From NCBI RefSeq assembly GCF_014191255.1, contig NZ_JACHWH010000001.1, positions 1,302,001 through 1,366,000 of the forward strand: a stretch of DNA of 64,000 bases. Direction: 5' to 3'. Below the pieces are notes generated by a model, which made no database searches, had not been told where the DNA came from, and saw only the letters and a program-made list of their open reading frames with translations. Numbering within the stretch: position 1 is the first letter of the stretch; every line of letters begins with the position of its first letter. A program made the translations under genes and the position numbers. This document shows, one piece after another, positions 16,852-24,952 of the stretch. The DNA is from Amycolatopsis bartoniae. Its GTDB lineage: Bacteria > Actinomycetota > Actinomycetes > Mycobacteriales > Pseudonocardiaceae.

Positions 16852-17887
16852 ACACTCCCTGGGTGCTCCGGCCTTTTCGCCGCTGGGCGGCCAGCAGGAC
16901 ACCTGCCGCGGCGAGCACGAAGCCTCCCACCGCGTACCAGGACAACGGCTCCCGCAAGGTCACCGACGCGATCATCGCGGTCACCGAGGGAACCAGGAAG
17001 AACATGGTGCTGCTCCGCCCCACCTCCCCGCGCCGGATCATCACGAAGAGCAGTGTGAAGGCGAGTATCGAGTTCACCAACGCGAGCCATCCCACGCTGA
17101 AGGCGAACACCCCGAAATTGTCGGTGTGCACGTCCTCGAACGTGAACGCGCACACCGCGGCGAGGACCGTCGACGCGACCAGCTGAACCGCCGTTCCGGT
17201 TCGCAGGTCCATCTCCGGGCAGAACCTCTTCTGGTAGACCGTCCCTCCGCTGAGTGCGAGGAGGCCGAGCACCGTGAGAGCGATCCCCGCCAGGTACTGC
17301 TCGGAGAAGTCGAGCCCCTTCGCCACGGCGAGCACGACTCCTGTCGCACCCAGCAGGAAACCCCACAGCTGCTTGGGTGCCGGCCGTTCTCCGAGCGTGG
17401 GCCGTGCCAGCAACACCGTGAGGAGCGGGTTCATGCCGATCACGAGCGACGAGATCGCAGCGGGTACGCCGAGCTTGAAGCCCGTGTACACCGCGAGGAA
17501 CTGCACCCCCTGCACGAGGACACCGGCAACCGCTATGTGTGCCAGCGCTCGTCCGCCCCGCGGCCACGCGGCTTTCGTGACGAACGCGATGACGAGCATG
17601 CAGACAGCGGCGAGCCCGAACCGGGCCAGCAGCAGGGTGAACGGTGGCGTACTGCGGACGCCGAGATCGCCGACGACGTAAGCGCTGCTCCACGCGAGCA
17701 CGAAAACCGTCGGCACCCCGGCCACGATCAGGATCGACCTGACGCGCGCGGCCGACTCCGGACCTGGAAGCCATGGCACCGGAACCGAAAACCGGACATT
17801 CCCACTGTTCCTCAAGTGCGCTCCTGACGGTTCCATGTCCACAGTGGACAACGCCATCGGCAGCCGATAGCGAAACGAGTAGTACAT
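16850..17887 (-). CDS. DMT/EamA-family exporter, probable product efflux for the adjacent operon
   Basis: The protein has up to 345 residues and about ten hydrophobic segments in two EamA repeats, typical of drug/metabolite transporters (VFVLAWSSAYVVGDLG in the first repeat; FLLGATGVVLAVAKG closing it; PLSWYAVGGFVLAAAGVLL closing the second). An N-terminal stretch of about 50 residues precedes the first membrane segment. ATGs at 17857 and 17836 are alternative starts and none has a clear ribosome binding site. It is co-oriented with the biosynthetic operon that ends at 18031 and shares its codon style, so export or self-resistance is the likely role. Confidence 0.75.
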   Translation of the reverse strand: MYYSFRYRLPMALSTVDMEPSGAHLRNSGNVRFSVPVPWLPGPESAARVRSILIVAGVPTVFVLAWSSAYVVGDLGVRSTPPFTLLLARFGLAAVCMLVIAFVTKAAWPRGGRALAHIAVAGVLVQGVQFLAVYTGFKLGVPAAISSLVIGMNPLLTVLLARPTLGERPAPKQLWGFLLGATGVVLAVAKGLDFSEQYLAGIALTVLGLLALSGGTVYQKRFCPEMDLRTGTAVQLVASTVLAAVCAFTFEDVHTDNFGVFAFSVGWLALVNSILAFTLLFVMIRRGEVGRSSTMFFLVPSVTAMIASVTLREPLSWYAVGGFVLAAAGVLLAAQRRKGRSTQGV

Positions 17888-17920
17888 TGTAGATCGACCA
17901 GGTCAGGACGTAGGAGGAAA

Positions 17921-18070
17921 ATGATGTACCACAGGGATTTTCGGCATACAAACCATGCGACTTCATCGCCCGTCCAGGCAATACCCGGCAAAAGATCTAT
18001 ACACGGACAGTCACGCCCGCGTCACTTCGGTTACACCTCCGAACCGCTGTCGAACTTGCGCTGGACATAA
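17921..18070 (+). CDS. Possible small ORF (49 codons) with strong ribosome binding site, opposite the end of the mutase gene
   Basis: TAGGAGGAAA lies directly before a tandem ATG-ATG at 17921/17924, the clearest Shine-Dalgarno sequence in this stretch. The frame runs 49 codons to TAA at 18068 and would encode a basic His/Arg-rich peptide beginning MMYHRDFRHTNH and ending SNLRWT. It is divergent to the exporter gene and overlaps the last 40 bp of the mutase epsilon gene antisense. Rare AGA, ATA and TCT codons argue against a normal highly expressed protein. It could be a leader peptide, a peptide precursor or chance; I recognise no family. Confidence 0.25.
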   Translation: MMYHRDFRHTNHATSSPVQAIPGKRSIHGQSRPRHFGYTSEPLSNLRWT

Positions 18071-19287
18071 GTTAGTGCGTCCAGTAGACGACCCGCGGAG
18101 CGGGGGCGCTCCATGCCGCGCCCTACCGATCCACCAAAGGGAAGTGCCCCGATGCTTTCCCAGCCGAGCCGACCATCCTCGTCGATGCAACTCATCGTCG
18201 CTCCCTTGTTGTCAGGGTGCACACAGAAGGGAATATCGAGCCGGCCACGGCTGAACGCCTTCCGCAAGGCCACTCCGATGTCGTTGTCGAGTTCGAGAAC
18301 GGACTCCACCAGGGTGGCGGCCTCGACGTATGTCTGGCTGTCGCTGTCGATCACGGGCTTGGTGGACTTCGTCATCGTCAGTGCGAAGTCCGCCGCTTCC
18401 TCCAGAGCAGCGACGTTCTCGTCGATCGTGGGAATCCTCTGAGCCTCGACCTGCGTCTTGACCAGCAGACGTTCAGCCCCCGACAGAACTGCCAGCTTGA
18501 CCGCCTCGGCCAACAGGCGCGCGGCGCCGACTGTGGTTTTTGGATAAACACCCATATAGGCGTACACAACGGTGTGCCACTCTACTCGGGGTAACAGTCG
18601 TCGGCACAATCGACGCAGTGCCGCGACGGCGTCGAGATCCTGCTCCGGGCTGGTTTGCTGAGCGTAGCTCACAGAGATACTGCGAATGCCGTGCTGTACG
18701 AAGAACAATGCTTCGAGTACCGAGAGCGCCACCAGTTGACTGGGCGGGCAGAGCTGGCCCAGCATGCAGCCACCAAACGTCTCCAAATGCGGTTCCACGC
18801 CGCGATCTCGTAGTCCGGCGAAAGCACGGCAGCAGCTCGACCAGCTTTCGATCGATCGCGACAGCGGGGTACGGCCGTACGGAAGACAATAGGAGACGGG
18901 GCCACCTTCGGTGGCGGTCAGCGGTACAGTGCACAGGATCCGGAAAATCTCGTGTGGCATGGCTGCCCCGTGCCTGACCTGCACGGGGAATTCGGCATTC
19001 TGCACCGATGTCACCCAACGAGTCGTCTCGAGCGGATGGGTGACCAACGGATAGCCGTTGAGCGGGATACCGGACCGAAGAGCCTGGTCCGCCAGATCGA
19101 ACCGGCCGACTCGTGTGTGGGCGTCGAGGGTTATCGTGCCCACCGTGACCGCCCGGGCACTTCCGGTCGCGACCAGACCAGCTCGCATGTGGCAGGGATC
19201 CGCGAATCCCATCCGGGGCTGCACCACGAGCCGCTCGGATTTCGCCTGGTCGAGCACGAACCGGCCGAAGTCCGGAGGAGCTTCCAT
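18031..19287 (-). CDS. glmE: Glutamate mutase (methylaspartate mutase) epsilon/E subunit
   Basis: The 418-residue protein is the catalytic TIM-barrel subunit of coenzyme-B12 glutamate mutase, which interconverts L-glutamate and (2S,3S)-3-methylaspartate. The conserved N-terminal block VQPRMGF (22-28), followed by GLVATGSARAVTVGTITLDA and TRVG, is diagnostic. GGCMLGQLCPPSQLVA and VHPDNKGATM also fit the family. It is shorter than the roughly 480-residue catabolic enzymes. Its ATG overlaps the stop of the small subunit gene (TGATG). In secondary metabolism such enzymes supply 3-methylaspartate, for example for vicenistatin and friulimicin. The catabolic partners (methylaspartase, MutL reactivase) are absent nearby. 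Confidence 0.9.
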   Translation of the reverse strand: MEAPPDFGRFVLDQAKSERLVVQPRMGFADPCHMRAGLVATGSARAVTVGTITLDAHTRVGRFDLADQALRSGIPLNGYPLVTHPLETTRWVTSVQNAEFPVQVRHGAAMPHEIFRILCTVPLTATEGGPVSYCLPYGRTPLSRSIESWSSCCRAFAGLRDRGVEPHLETFGGCMLGQLCPPSQLVALSVLEALFFVQHGIRSISVSYAQQTSPEQDLDAVAALRRLCRRLLPRVEWHTVVYAYMGVYPKTTVGAARLLAEAVKLAVLSGAERLLVKTQVEAQRIPTIDENVAALEEAADFALTMTKSTKPVIDSDSQTYVEAATLVESVLELDNDIGVALRKAFSRGRLDIPFCVHPDNKGATMSCIDEDGRLGWESIGALPFGGSVGRGMERPRSAGRLLDALTYVQRKFDSGSEV

Positions 19288-19760
19288 CAGGGGGTTCGCC
19301 CGGCCGACAGCTCACTGGGCACGCCGCGGGTGCGGTGCCCCTCGCCTGTCAACGTCACGAGCATCTGGCGGAAAGTCACCAGCGAGTCGGGCCCGTCGTC
19401 GAAGACCGCGTCGAAACCGGCTCTTCTGAGGTGCTCGGCTCGCCGGGTGGCGCCCTCCGCCAGCACAGCGAGCTTGCCGCCCGCGACCACCAGCATGCCT
19501 TCAGGCTGGTCCGCCGCGCGCAGTCGCCTGATCAGCCCGAGACAGTCCTGGTAACCGTGACCGTTGACGCTGCTGATGACGACCAGGGCGGGTTCGCGGA
19601 GCAGGCATTCGGCTGCCAGCAGCTCCTCCGGCACGCAAGGCCCGAGGTTCACCACCGGGAGACCGACCTCCTCGACCAGCAACTGCAGGAACACGAGGTT
19701 CCAGGTATGAGCATCGGAAACCGTGGAACTCACGATGACCACCGCCGACACTGCGCTCAC
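19287..19760 (-). CDS. glmS: Glutamate mutase sigma/S subunit (B12-binding)
   Basis: The 157-residue cobalamin-binding Rossmann-type subunit partners with the epsilon subunit next to it. The base-off/His-on motif DxHxxG appears as DAHTWN (Asp16, His18), so the ligand histidine is present but the usual glycine is asparagine. The later VISSVNGHG and VVAGGKLAV segments match the dimethylbenzimidazole pocket. The GTG start at 19760 overlaps the decarboxylase stop as GTGA. It requires adenosylcobalamin, made by the cobalamin genes downstream. The C-terminal 20 residues after MLVTLTGEG look like a short extension. Confidence 0.88.
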   Translation of the reverse strand: MSAVSAVVIVSSTVSDAHTWNLVFLQLLVEEVGLPVVNLGPCVPEELLAAECLLREPALVVISSVNGHGYQDCLGLIRRLRAADQPEGMLVVAGGKLAVLAEGATRRAEHLRRAGFDAVFDDGPDSLVTFRQMLVTLTGEGHRTRGVPSELSAGRTP

Positions 19761-20998
19761 CCCACCTTTCCTGCGTGTTCCCTCACACGTCGCAATTCCA
19801 GCCTCGACACGGAGACGACCTCCTCGCCTCGCAGCACGACCTCGGTAGGCGCAGATCGGCCCAGGAACGCGAGAAGACTGGCGGTGGGTCCATACGCCCC
19901 CGCGTTCGGAATAGCGACTGTGCCACCGGGAACGACCTCGGGTACTGCTGCCTGCCTGGCCAGGATGTCCCCTGGGGTGCAAAGAGGGCCTGCCAGGCTC
20001 GCCACCGGTGCGCCACACCCTGCCCCGACTTCCACCTCGACCGGCAGTAGCCTCCCGATTCCGGAGAGCCCACCGAAGACGTTCACGCCACCGTCGAGCA
20101 GGACGAACCGTCGGCCCCGGCTGATCTTGACACTGCGCACCCCCAGCAGGAGGGTGCCGCTCGCGCCCACCAGATAGCGGCCCGATTCCACAGCTATCCG
20201 CACGTCGTTGCCCCGCCAACGTGGCAGGTGCCGATCCAAGATCGCCTCGAGAGCGGAACGCAGTCCCGAGTAGGTCGGAGGAGTACCGGTACGGCCGTAA
20301 GGGCAGGCGAAACCTCCGCCCAGGTCGAGGAACCGCAAGGGCACACCGAACTGTTGCTGCAGCCGGACAGCGGTCCCGACTGCCTGCCCGAACTCCGCGA
20401 GGAGGGCTTGTTCGTCCTGAGCGTTACTCTGGGAGAAGAAGTGCAGCCCCACGAGTACCGTGCCGGGTACGGCGCGGAGATCCGGCATCAACTCACCGAG
20501 CAACTCGCTGTCGATGCCGAACTGGCTCGCACGGCCGGTCATCCGGGCGCCGGTGGCTCCCACCGCGACGTCGTTGATTCTGAGCAGGCAATCGGCCACC
20601 ACGCCGAGACCACGGGCCACCGCACCGATGTGTGCCAGGTCGGCCGGTGACTCCGCGGAGAAGAGGCGGACCCCGGCCTTGAGCGCCAGGAACAACTCGT
20701 GTTCGGTTTTCGCCGGGCCAGTGTAGAGGATGTCAGCGGGATCCCGGCCGGCTTGGAGTACGAGCGAAAGTTCGCCCGCCGAACTGATCTCGGCCTTGCA
20801 CCCGGTCTGTCCCGGCGCGGCCAGTTCGCGAATGACTTCCGGATGTGGGTTGGCCTTGACGGCGTAGAAGACCTCCGTCTTCTCCGGCAGACAGTCGAAC
20901 AGTGCTTGCCGGGCAGCACCGATCCGGTCCAGCTCGTAGACATACAGCGGTGTCCCGTACTTTTCGACCAGTTCCGCTCGCAGTCTTTCACCGATCAT
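19757..20998 (-). CDS. Fold-type III PLP-dependent decarboxylase (BtrK/VinO-like)
   Basis: The 413-residue protein belongs to the ornithine/diaminopimelate decarboxylase family. The PLP lysine is Lys48 in FYAVKANPHP. Other landmarks are LHFFSQSNAQ, the glycine loop FLDLGGGFACPYG, ESGRYLVG, and GPLCTPGD with the active-site cysteine, followed by NAGAYG. In butirosin (BtrK) and vicenistatin (VinO) such enzymes decarboxylate an aminoacyl group held on a carrier protein. Beside a glutamate mutase and a carrier protein, decarboxylation of 3-methylaspartyl-ACP to 3-amino-2-methylpropionyl-ACP is the obvious proposal. A free amino acid substrate cannot be excluded. It is coupled to both neighbours by 4-bp overlaps. 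Confidence 0.85.
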   Translation of the reverse strand: MIGERLRAELVEKYGTPLYVYELDRIGAARQALFDCLPEKTEVFYAVKANPHPEVIRELAAPGQTGCKAEISSAGELSLVLQAGRDPADILYTGPAKTEHELFLALKAGVRLFSAESPADLAHIGAVARGLGVVADCLLRINDVAVGATGARMTGRASQFGIDSELLGELMPDLRAVPGTVLVGLHFFSQSNAQDEQALLAEFGQAVGTAVRLQQQFGVPLRFLDLGGGFACPYGRTGTPPTYSGLRSALEAILDRHLPRWRGNDVRIAVESGRYLVGASGTLLLGVRSVKISRGRRFVLLDGGVNVFGGLSGIGRLLPVEVEVGAGCGAPVASLAGPLCTPGDILARQAAVPEVVPGGTVAIPNAGAYGPTASLLAFLGRSAPTEVVLRGEEVVSVSRLELRRVREHAGKVG

Positions 20999-22494
20999 GG
21001 GTCGCCTCGTTCGAGTAGCCGTGCCAATGCCTGACGAGCACTTTTCCCGTGCACCGTGCGCGGAAGCGCTGCGACCACGCGGCAGATCACGGGAACCTTC
21101 GCCGGTTCGAGCCTTTCTCTCAGCCCGTCCAGCACCTTCGCCACCGAGGCGGTGGATTCCACGAAAATCGCGAGGTCATGGCTGTCTCCGGGAGGAAGCA
21201 CTGCTGCGGCCTCGACACCAGGAATGTCCGTCGCGGCGTGCTCGATCTCGACCGTGCTCATCCGGATTCCCTTGCGCTTGAAGACCTCGTCATGCCGACC
21301 GTGGAAGTAGAGGTAGCCGTCCTCGTCGACGAAGCCGTAGTCGCCGGTGTGCAACCGGATACTGCCGTCTGCTTCGTCCCGACGGAACACCTTCCGCGTC
21401 GCTTCGGAATTCCGCCAGTACCCGTCCATCACGTTCGGTCCGGAGACCACGATCTCTCCGATCTCGCCAACCGGCACCTCGCCTCCGTGCGGATCCAGGA
21501 TCGACACGTGTGTCCCGGGCAGCGGCCGACCGACGGAACCGGGGCGCTCGCCATGTTCTTCCGGTGGCATCACCGTGATCCTCTTGGCTTCGGTCTGGCC
21601 GTACTGGCGGATCACGCGTGCTCCGGGGAAACGAAGGCTGAGCTCGTCCGCCACGGCCGGCGCCAGCGCAGCACCTGTGTTGGTGAACATCCGAATCGGC
21701 GGAAGAATCCCCCTTTCCCTCCTCGCCAGACGGAGGATCATTCCGGCGAACGATGGCACAATGGGGACGACGGTGGTGCCTGTCTCCCGCATCCTGCCGA
21801 GCAACCGGAGATCGGACTCGCCATCGGCGAGAACGATGGTGCATCCCGCCAAGCAGGTCATGAGCACCTTGTACAACCCGTAGTCCCAGGACAACGGAAA
21901 GCGGCAGAAGACCACGTCCTCGGCGTGGTAGCCGAGCACGGCGACCAGTGTCCGGCACGCGAACATCACCTGCCGGTGCGGACAGACGACGGCCTTCGGC
22001 GTACCGGTGCTCCCGGAGGTGTAGATGAGGACAGCTGGATCCGCCGACGACGACACGTGCACGGTTGGCCCGGCCACCTGCTCACCCTGTAGTTCGCAGG
22101 TCAGCTCGTCCAGTTCCACGACCGGAACGTCGACGATTCCGTGCCACATGCGCACGGCCTCCGCACTGGTGACGACCAGAGCGGGATCAGCATCGGCGGC
22201 GATGGAACGAAGGTGGAACGCTTTGGTCGCGGGATTGACCGGCACGAACACACCGCCGGCGCGCGAAACCCCGAACAGCATGCCTGCCATTCGGCGGCCG
22301 GCCGGCAGTTGGACGAGTATCCGGTCACCGCGTCCGATGCCGAGCCGTACCAGCCAGGCCGCGAACTCCCGGCTGAACCGGGCCAGCTGACGGTAGGTCC
22401 AGTCTCCCGCCGCATCCCGGATCGCCGTTGCTCCGGGGACCCTCCTTTCCGCGTCGTCCAACGCCAGGTGCAGGAGATCCCTTTCCGCTGTCAT
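20995..22494 (-). CDS. Stand-alone adenylate-forming ligase (VinN-like, possible 3-methylaspartate:ACP ligase)
   Basis: The 499-residue ANL-superfamily enzyme shows core motifs IYTSGSTGTPKAVV (P-loop), QYGQTEAKRITVMPPEE (A5), LHTGDYGFVDEDGYLYFHGRHDEV (A7-A8 region) and a C-terminal PRTVHGKSARQ lysine. It lacks a fused carrier domain, so it loads a discrete carrier. By context it probably activates 3-methylaspartate (or glutamate) and transfers it to the 86-residue carrier protein encoded at 27217, as VinN does with VinL. Assignment between the two adenylating enzymes of the cluster is inferred. The ATG at 22494 overlaps the stop of the second ligase gene by one base. Confidence 0.82.
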   Translation of the reverse strand: MTAERDLLHLALDDAERRVPGATAIRDAAGDWTYRQLARFSREFAAWLVRLGIGRGDRILVQLPAGRRMAGMLFGVSRAGGVFVPVNPATKAFHLRSIAADADPALVVTSAEAVRMWHGIVDVPVVELDELTCELQGEQVAGPTVHVSSSADPAVLIYTSGSTGTPKAVVCPHRQVMFACRTLVAVLGYHAEDVVFCRFPLSWDYGLYKVLMTCLAGCTIVLADGESDLRLLGRMRETGTTVVPIVPSFAGMILRLARRERGILPPIRMFTNTGAALAPAVADELSLRFPGARVIRQYGQTEAKRITVMPPEEHGERPGSVGRPLPGTHVSILDPHGGEVPVGEIGEIVVSGPNVMDGYWRNSEATRKVFRRDEADGSIRLHTGDYGFVDEDGYLYFHGRHDEVFKRKGIRMSTVEIEHAATDIPGVEAAAVLPPGDSHDLAIFVESTASVAKVLDGLRERLEPAKVPVICRVVAALPRTVHGKSARQALARLLERGDP

Positions 22495-24044
22495 CACGCC
22501 TGGTCCTCGGAGGCAGAACCACCCGCCGCGCAACCGCCTCGTTTTTTCGTCAGCGCTCGTCGGTCGATCTTGCCGTTGGCGCTGAGCGGGAGACGGGGGA
22601 GCACGGTCACGGCCGAAGGAACCATGTATTCGGGCAAACGCTGCCGCAAACCGGCCATCAGGCTTTCCGGGCGTAGGTCCTCACCGGCGCACACCGCTTC
22701 GATAGCACTGTTGTCACCGTCTTCCGCCAGGAAGGCGACAGCATCGGTCACGCCGGCTTCCGATCGCAGAGCCGATTCGACCTCGCCGAGCTCGACGCGG
22801 TATCCGCGGACTTTCACCTGTTGGTCCAACCTGCCCAGGTGCACCAGTCCCTGGTTCGAAACACGAACACGATCACCGGTGCGGTACCACCATCGTTCCG
22901 ATGGCTGCGCCGGATCGGTCAGTACCTGAGCCTCTCCTCCGTCCCATCGAACGAATCGGCCGATGTTGTCCGCGGGATCCAGATAGCCGGGGAACCGCTG
23001 AGGCCCACGAACGCACAACTCGCCCTCGGTGTTCGGCCGGCTTTCCTCGTCGAGCACCAGCTGTTCGAGACCGGGATGAAGATCACCGATCGGCAGGACC
23101 TCACCCGCCGACCGGTCGTTCTCCAGTTCTCGTCGGGACAAGCGATATCGGCTGCAGCTCAGGGTCAGCTCCGTCGGGCCGTAGAGGTTCTCCAGCACGG
23201 AATTGGATGCCGCAGTCTGCCACGCCCGCGCTTGCGCCACCGTGAGCGGCTCGCCGCAGAACAAGCTCCACCTGAGGGTCGGCATCGAATCCGGAGGCAG
23301 TGCGCGTAGCCGCATGGCGAAGGACACGACGGACGGTACCGAGAACCAGTGGGTGATTCGCCGCCGCGCCACGAACCTGGCAGGCGCCAGGAGGTCGGTC
23401 CGGTCGGGGACGACCAGTGTCGCTCCCGCGCTCCACGTCGCGAAGAGGTCGAAGACCGAAAGATCGAAGGTGAGATCGAAGGTCTGGGTCACCCTGTCGC
23501 CTGGTCGGAGCGCGTAGCGGCACCAGATGTGGTCCAGGTAGGCGGCGAGGTTTCGATGAGAGATCGGAACGCCCTTGGGCCTGCCCGTGGAACCCGAGGT
23601 GAAGAGGATGTAGCAGAAGTCGTCAGGTCCAGGAACGGGATCTCTCTCCCGTACCGGCCGGTCGACGGACGGTTCCACCATCCTGGCCGGCAAGGAAACC
23701 GCCGGGGGCTCTTCCTGCGAGAGTACGTAACGGACACCCGCCGCCTTTACCACGGCCGCATTGCGAACCGGTGGGAAACGGGGGTTCAACGGCACCACGG
23801 TCGCCCCGAGCGAAGCTATCGCCAGATATCCGGCATAGGCGAACAACGATCGTTCAGCCAGGAGGCCAATCCTCGCGGGAGCGGCATCTCGGCTCTCCGG
23901 CAGCAGGCGCTTCGCCATCCGTTCGGCCTCGACGCGCAGTTCCTCATAGGTGACAATGCGGTCCTCGACCTCCAGTGCAACCTCTCGGGGGTACCGCCGG
24001 GCAGAGGCAGCGAACCAGTCGTACATCGTCCCGCATGCCTTCAT
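22494..24044 (-). CDS. Stand-alone amino-acid adenylation domain protein (NRPS A-domain/DltA-like)
   Basis: The 516-residue protein has the full amino-acid adenylation motif set: ILFTSGSTGRPKGVPISH (A3), FDLTFDLSVFDLFATW (A4, with the Asp that usually contacts the alpha-amino group), LYGPTELTLSCS (A5), YRTGDRV and GRLDQQVKVRGYRVELGEVE (A7-A8) and LPLSANGKIDR (A10 lysine). It carries no condensation or carrier domain. It probably loads a proteinogenic amino acid onto one of the two carriers in the operon, comparable to VinM, which adds a protecting alanine. The start is set by GGAGGAACTCC before ATG 24044, overlapping the upstream stop as ATGA. Confidence 0.82.
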   Translation of the reverse strand: MKACGTMYDWFAASARRYPREVALEVEDRIVTYEELRVEAERMAKRLLPESRDAAPARIGLLAERSLFAYAGYLAIASLGATVVPLNPRFPPVRNAAVVKAAGVRYVLSQEEPPAVSLPARMVEPSVDRPVRERDPVPGPDDFCYILFTSGSTGRPKGVPISHRNLAAYLDHIWCRYALRPGDRVTQTFDLTFDLSVFDLFATWSAGATLVVPDRTDLLAPARFVARRRITHWFSVPSVVSFAMRLRALPPDSMPTLRWSLFCGEPLTVAQARAWQTAASNSVLENLYGPTELTLSCSRYRLSRRELENDRSAGEVLPIGDLHPGLEQLVLDEESRPNTEGELCVRGPQRFPGYLDPADNIGRFVRWDGGEAQVLTDPAQPSERWWYRTGDRVRVSNQGLVHLGRLDQQVKVRGYRVELGEVESALRSEAGVTDAVAFLAEDGDNSAIEAVCAGEDLRPESLMAGLRQRLPEYMVPSAVTVLPRLPLSANGKIDRRALTKKRGGCAAGGSASEDQA

Positions 24045-24952
24045 GGAGTTCCTCCGGCTTCGAGCATGCGTGAGATGCGCACGACAACCTGTTCCACCGA
24101 AGACGTGCGCCGACGGCCTCGCCGGAGAGCTTCGACGGCGAACTGAACGGCTCTCGGCAGATCCGCCCAGGCTCTGGCTTTCTCTGATTCCCCTTGTCCC
24201 TGTGCCGCGAGGCGGTAGCACTGGTGCCGACTCGCGCACCAGATGTCCAGCGCCAGCCGGGCCAACACCCCAGGATCCGCTTGGAGAGTGCGCGTGATCA
24301 GGTGCAGAACCGAGGCCGGGTCCCGGATCCACTCCACATCGTCGGCCGGGCTCGGATCGAGAGCAGTCGTGGCCCGCTCTAGCCACCGATACCGGCTGGA
24401 CTCGGGCATGCTCACGGCCGTACCCAAAGCATGGCGGTCACGGTGCAACTGCTCCGGGGTGGGACTTGTCAAAGGTGTCAGCAGAGCACGGAAGTCCTCC
24501 TCGGTCAGCCAGCCCCGGTACCGCATCTGCTCACCACGTGGAGTACGCGCAGCGAAATGATCCGCCACGTGCCAGTGTTCGTGCTCGTACCCGCTCACCA
24601 CCACCCAGTGGGGCACTTCCTCCGCTTTCGCGGAGGGCGACCACGGTACGTACCAGGTGTTGCCCACCACGAGGACCTGCCCCCGGCGTCGGAGCTCGGC
24701 TCGTATTCCTGCCCTGGTGGCTCCCCAGGTCTCGGCCGTGCGATAGGTCAGAGCGGATCCGTCGGCGTGGAAGTCGATGCGGTCGTGGTGGGAGAAGACG
24801 AGGACTTCCGCCGCCACGTCGGTCCTCACCCAGAGGTGGACGGCCGAGGCGAGCTTCTGCGCGGCCTCCGGGTCGTCCCGCTCCAGGTACGCGACCAGGT
24901 TCGCCGAGTAGCAGGTCAGTGCCCGCGGGGCCGTCCGATCCGATGATCGCAT
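24041..24952 (-). CDS. BtrH-like papain-fold protein, putative acyl/aminoacyltransferase
   Basis: The 303-residue protein has no confident named homologue, but its first 140 residues resemble the BtrH N-terminal domain, a papain-like fold that in butirosin synthesis moves an aminoacyl group from carrier to acceptor. A plausible triad is Cys14 (ALTCYSANL), His115 (EEVPHWVVVSGYE) and Asp131 (HVADHFA), with TWYVPWSP before the His. The paralogue at 27490 has the same Cys, PWxP, His, Asp order. The C-terminal half is helical. The ATG at 24952 is coupled to the preceding stop (TGATG). A hydrolytic or amide-forming role is equally possible. Confidence 0.5.
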   Translation of the reverse strand: MRSSDRTAPRALTCYSANLVAYLERDDPEAAQKLASAVHLWVRTDVAAEVLVFSHHDRIDFHADGSALTYRTAETWGATRAGIRAELRRRGQVLVVGNTWYVPWSPSAKAEEVPHWVVVSGYEHEHWHVADHFAARTPRGEQMRYRGWLTEEDFRALLTPLTSPTPEQLHRDRHALGTAVSMPESSRYRWLERATTALDPSPADDVEWIRDPASVLHLITRTLQADPGVLARLALDIWCASRHQCYRLAAQGQGESEKARAWADLPRAVQFAVEALRRGRRRTSSVEQVVVRISRMLEAGGTP

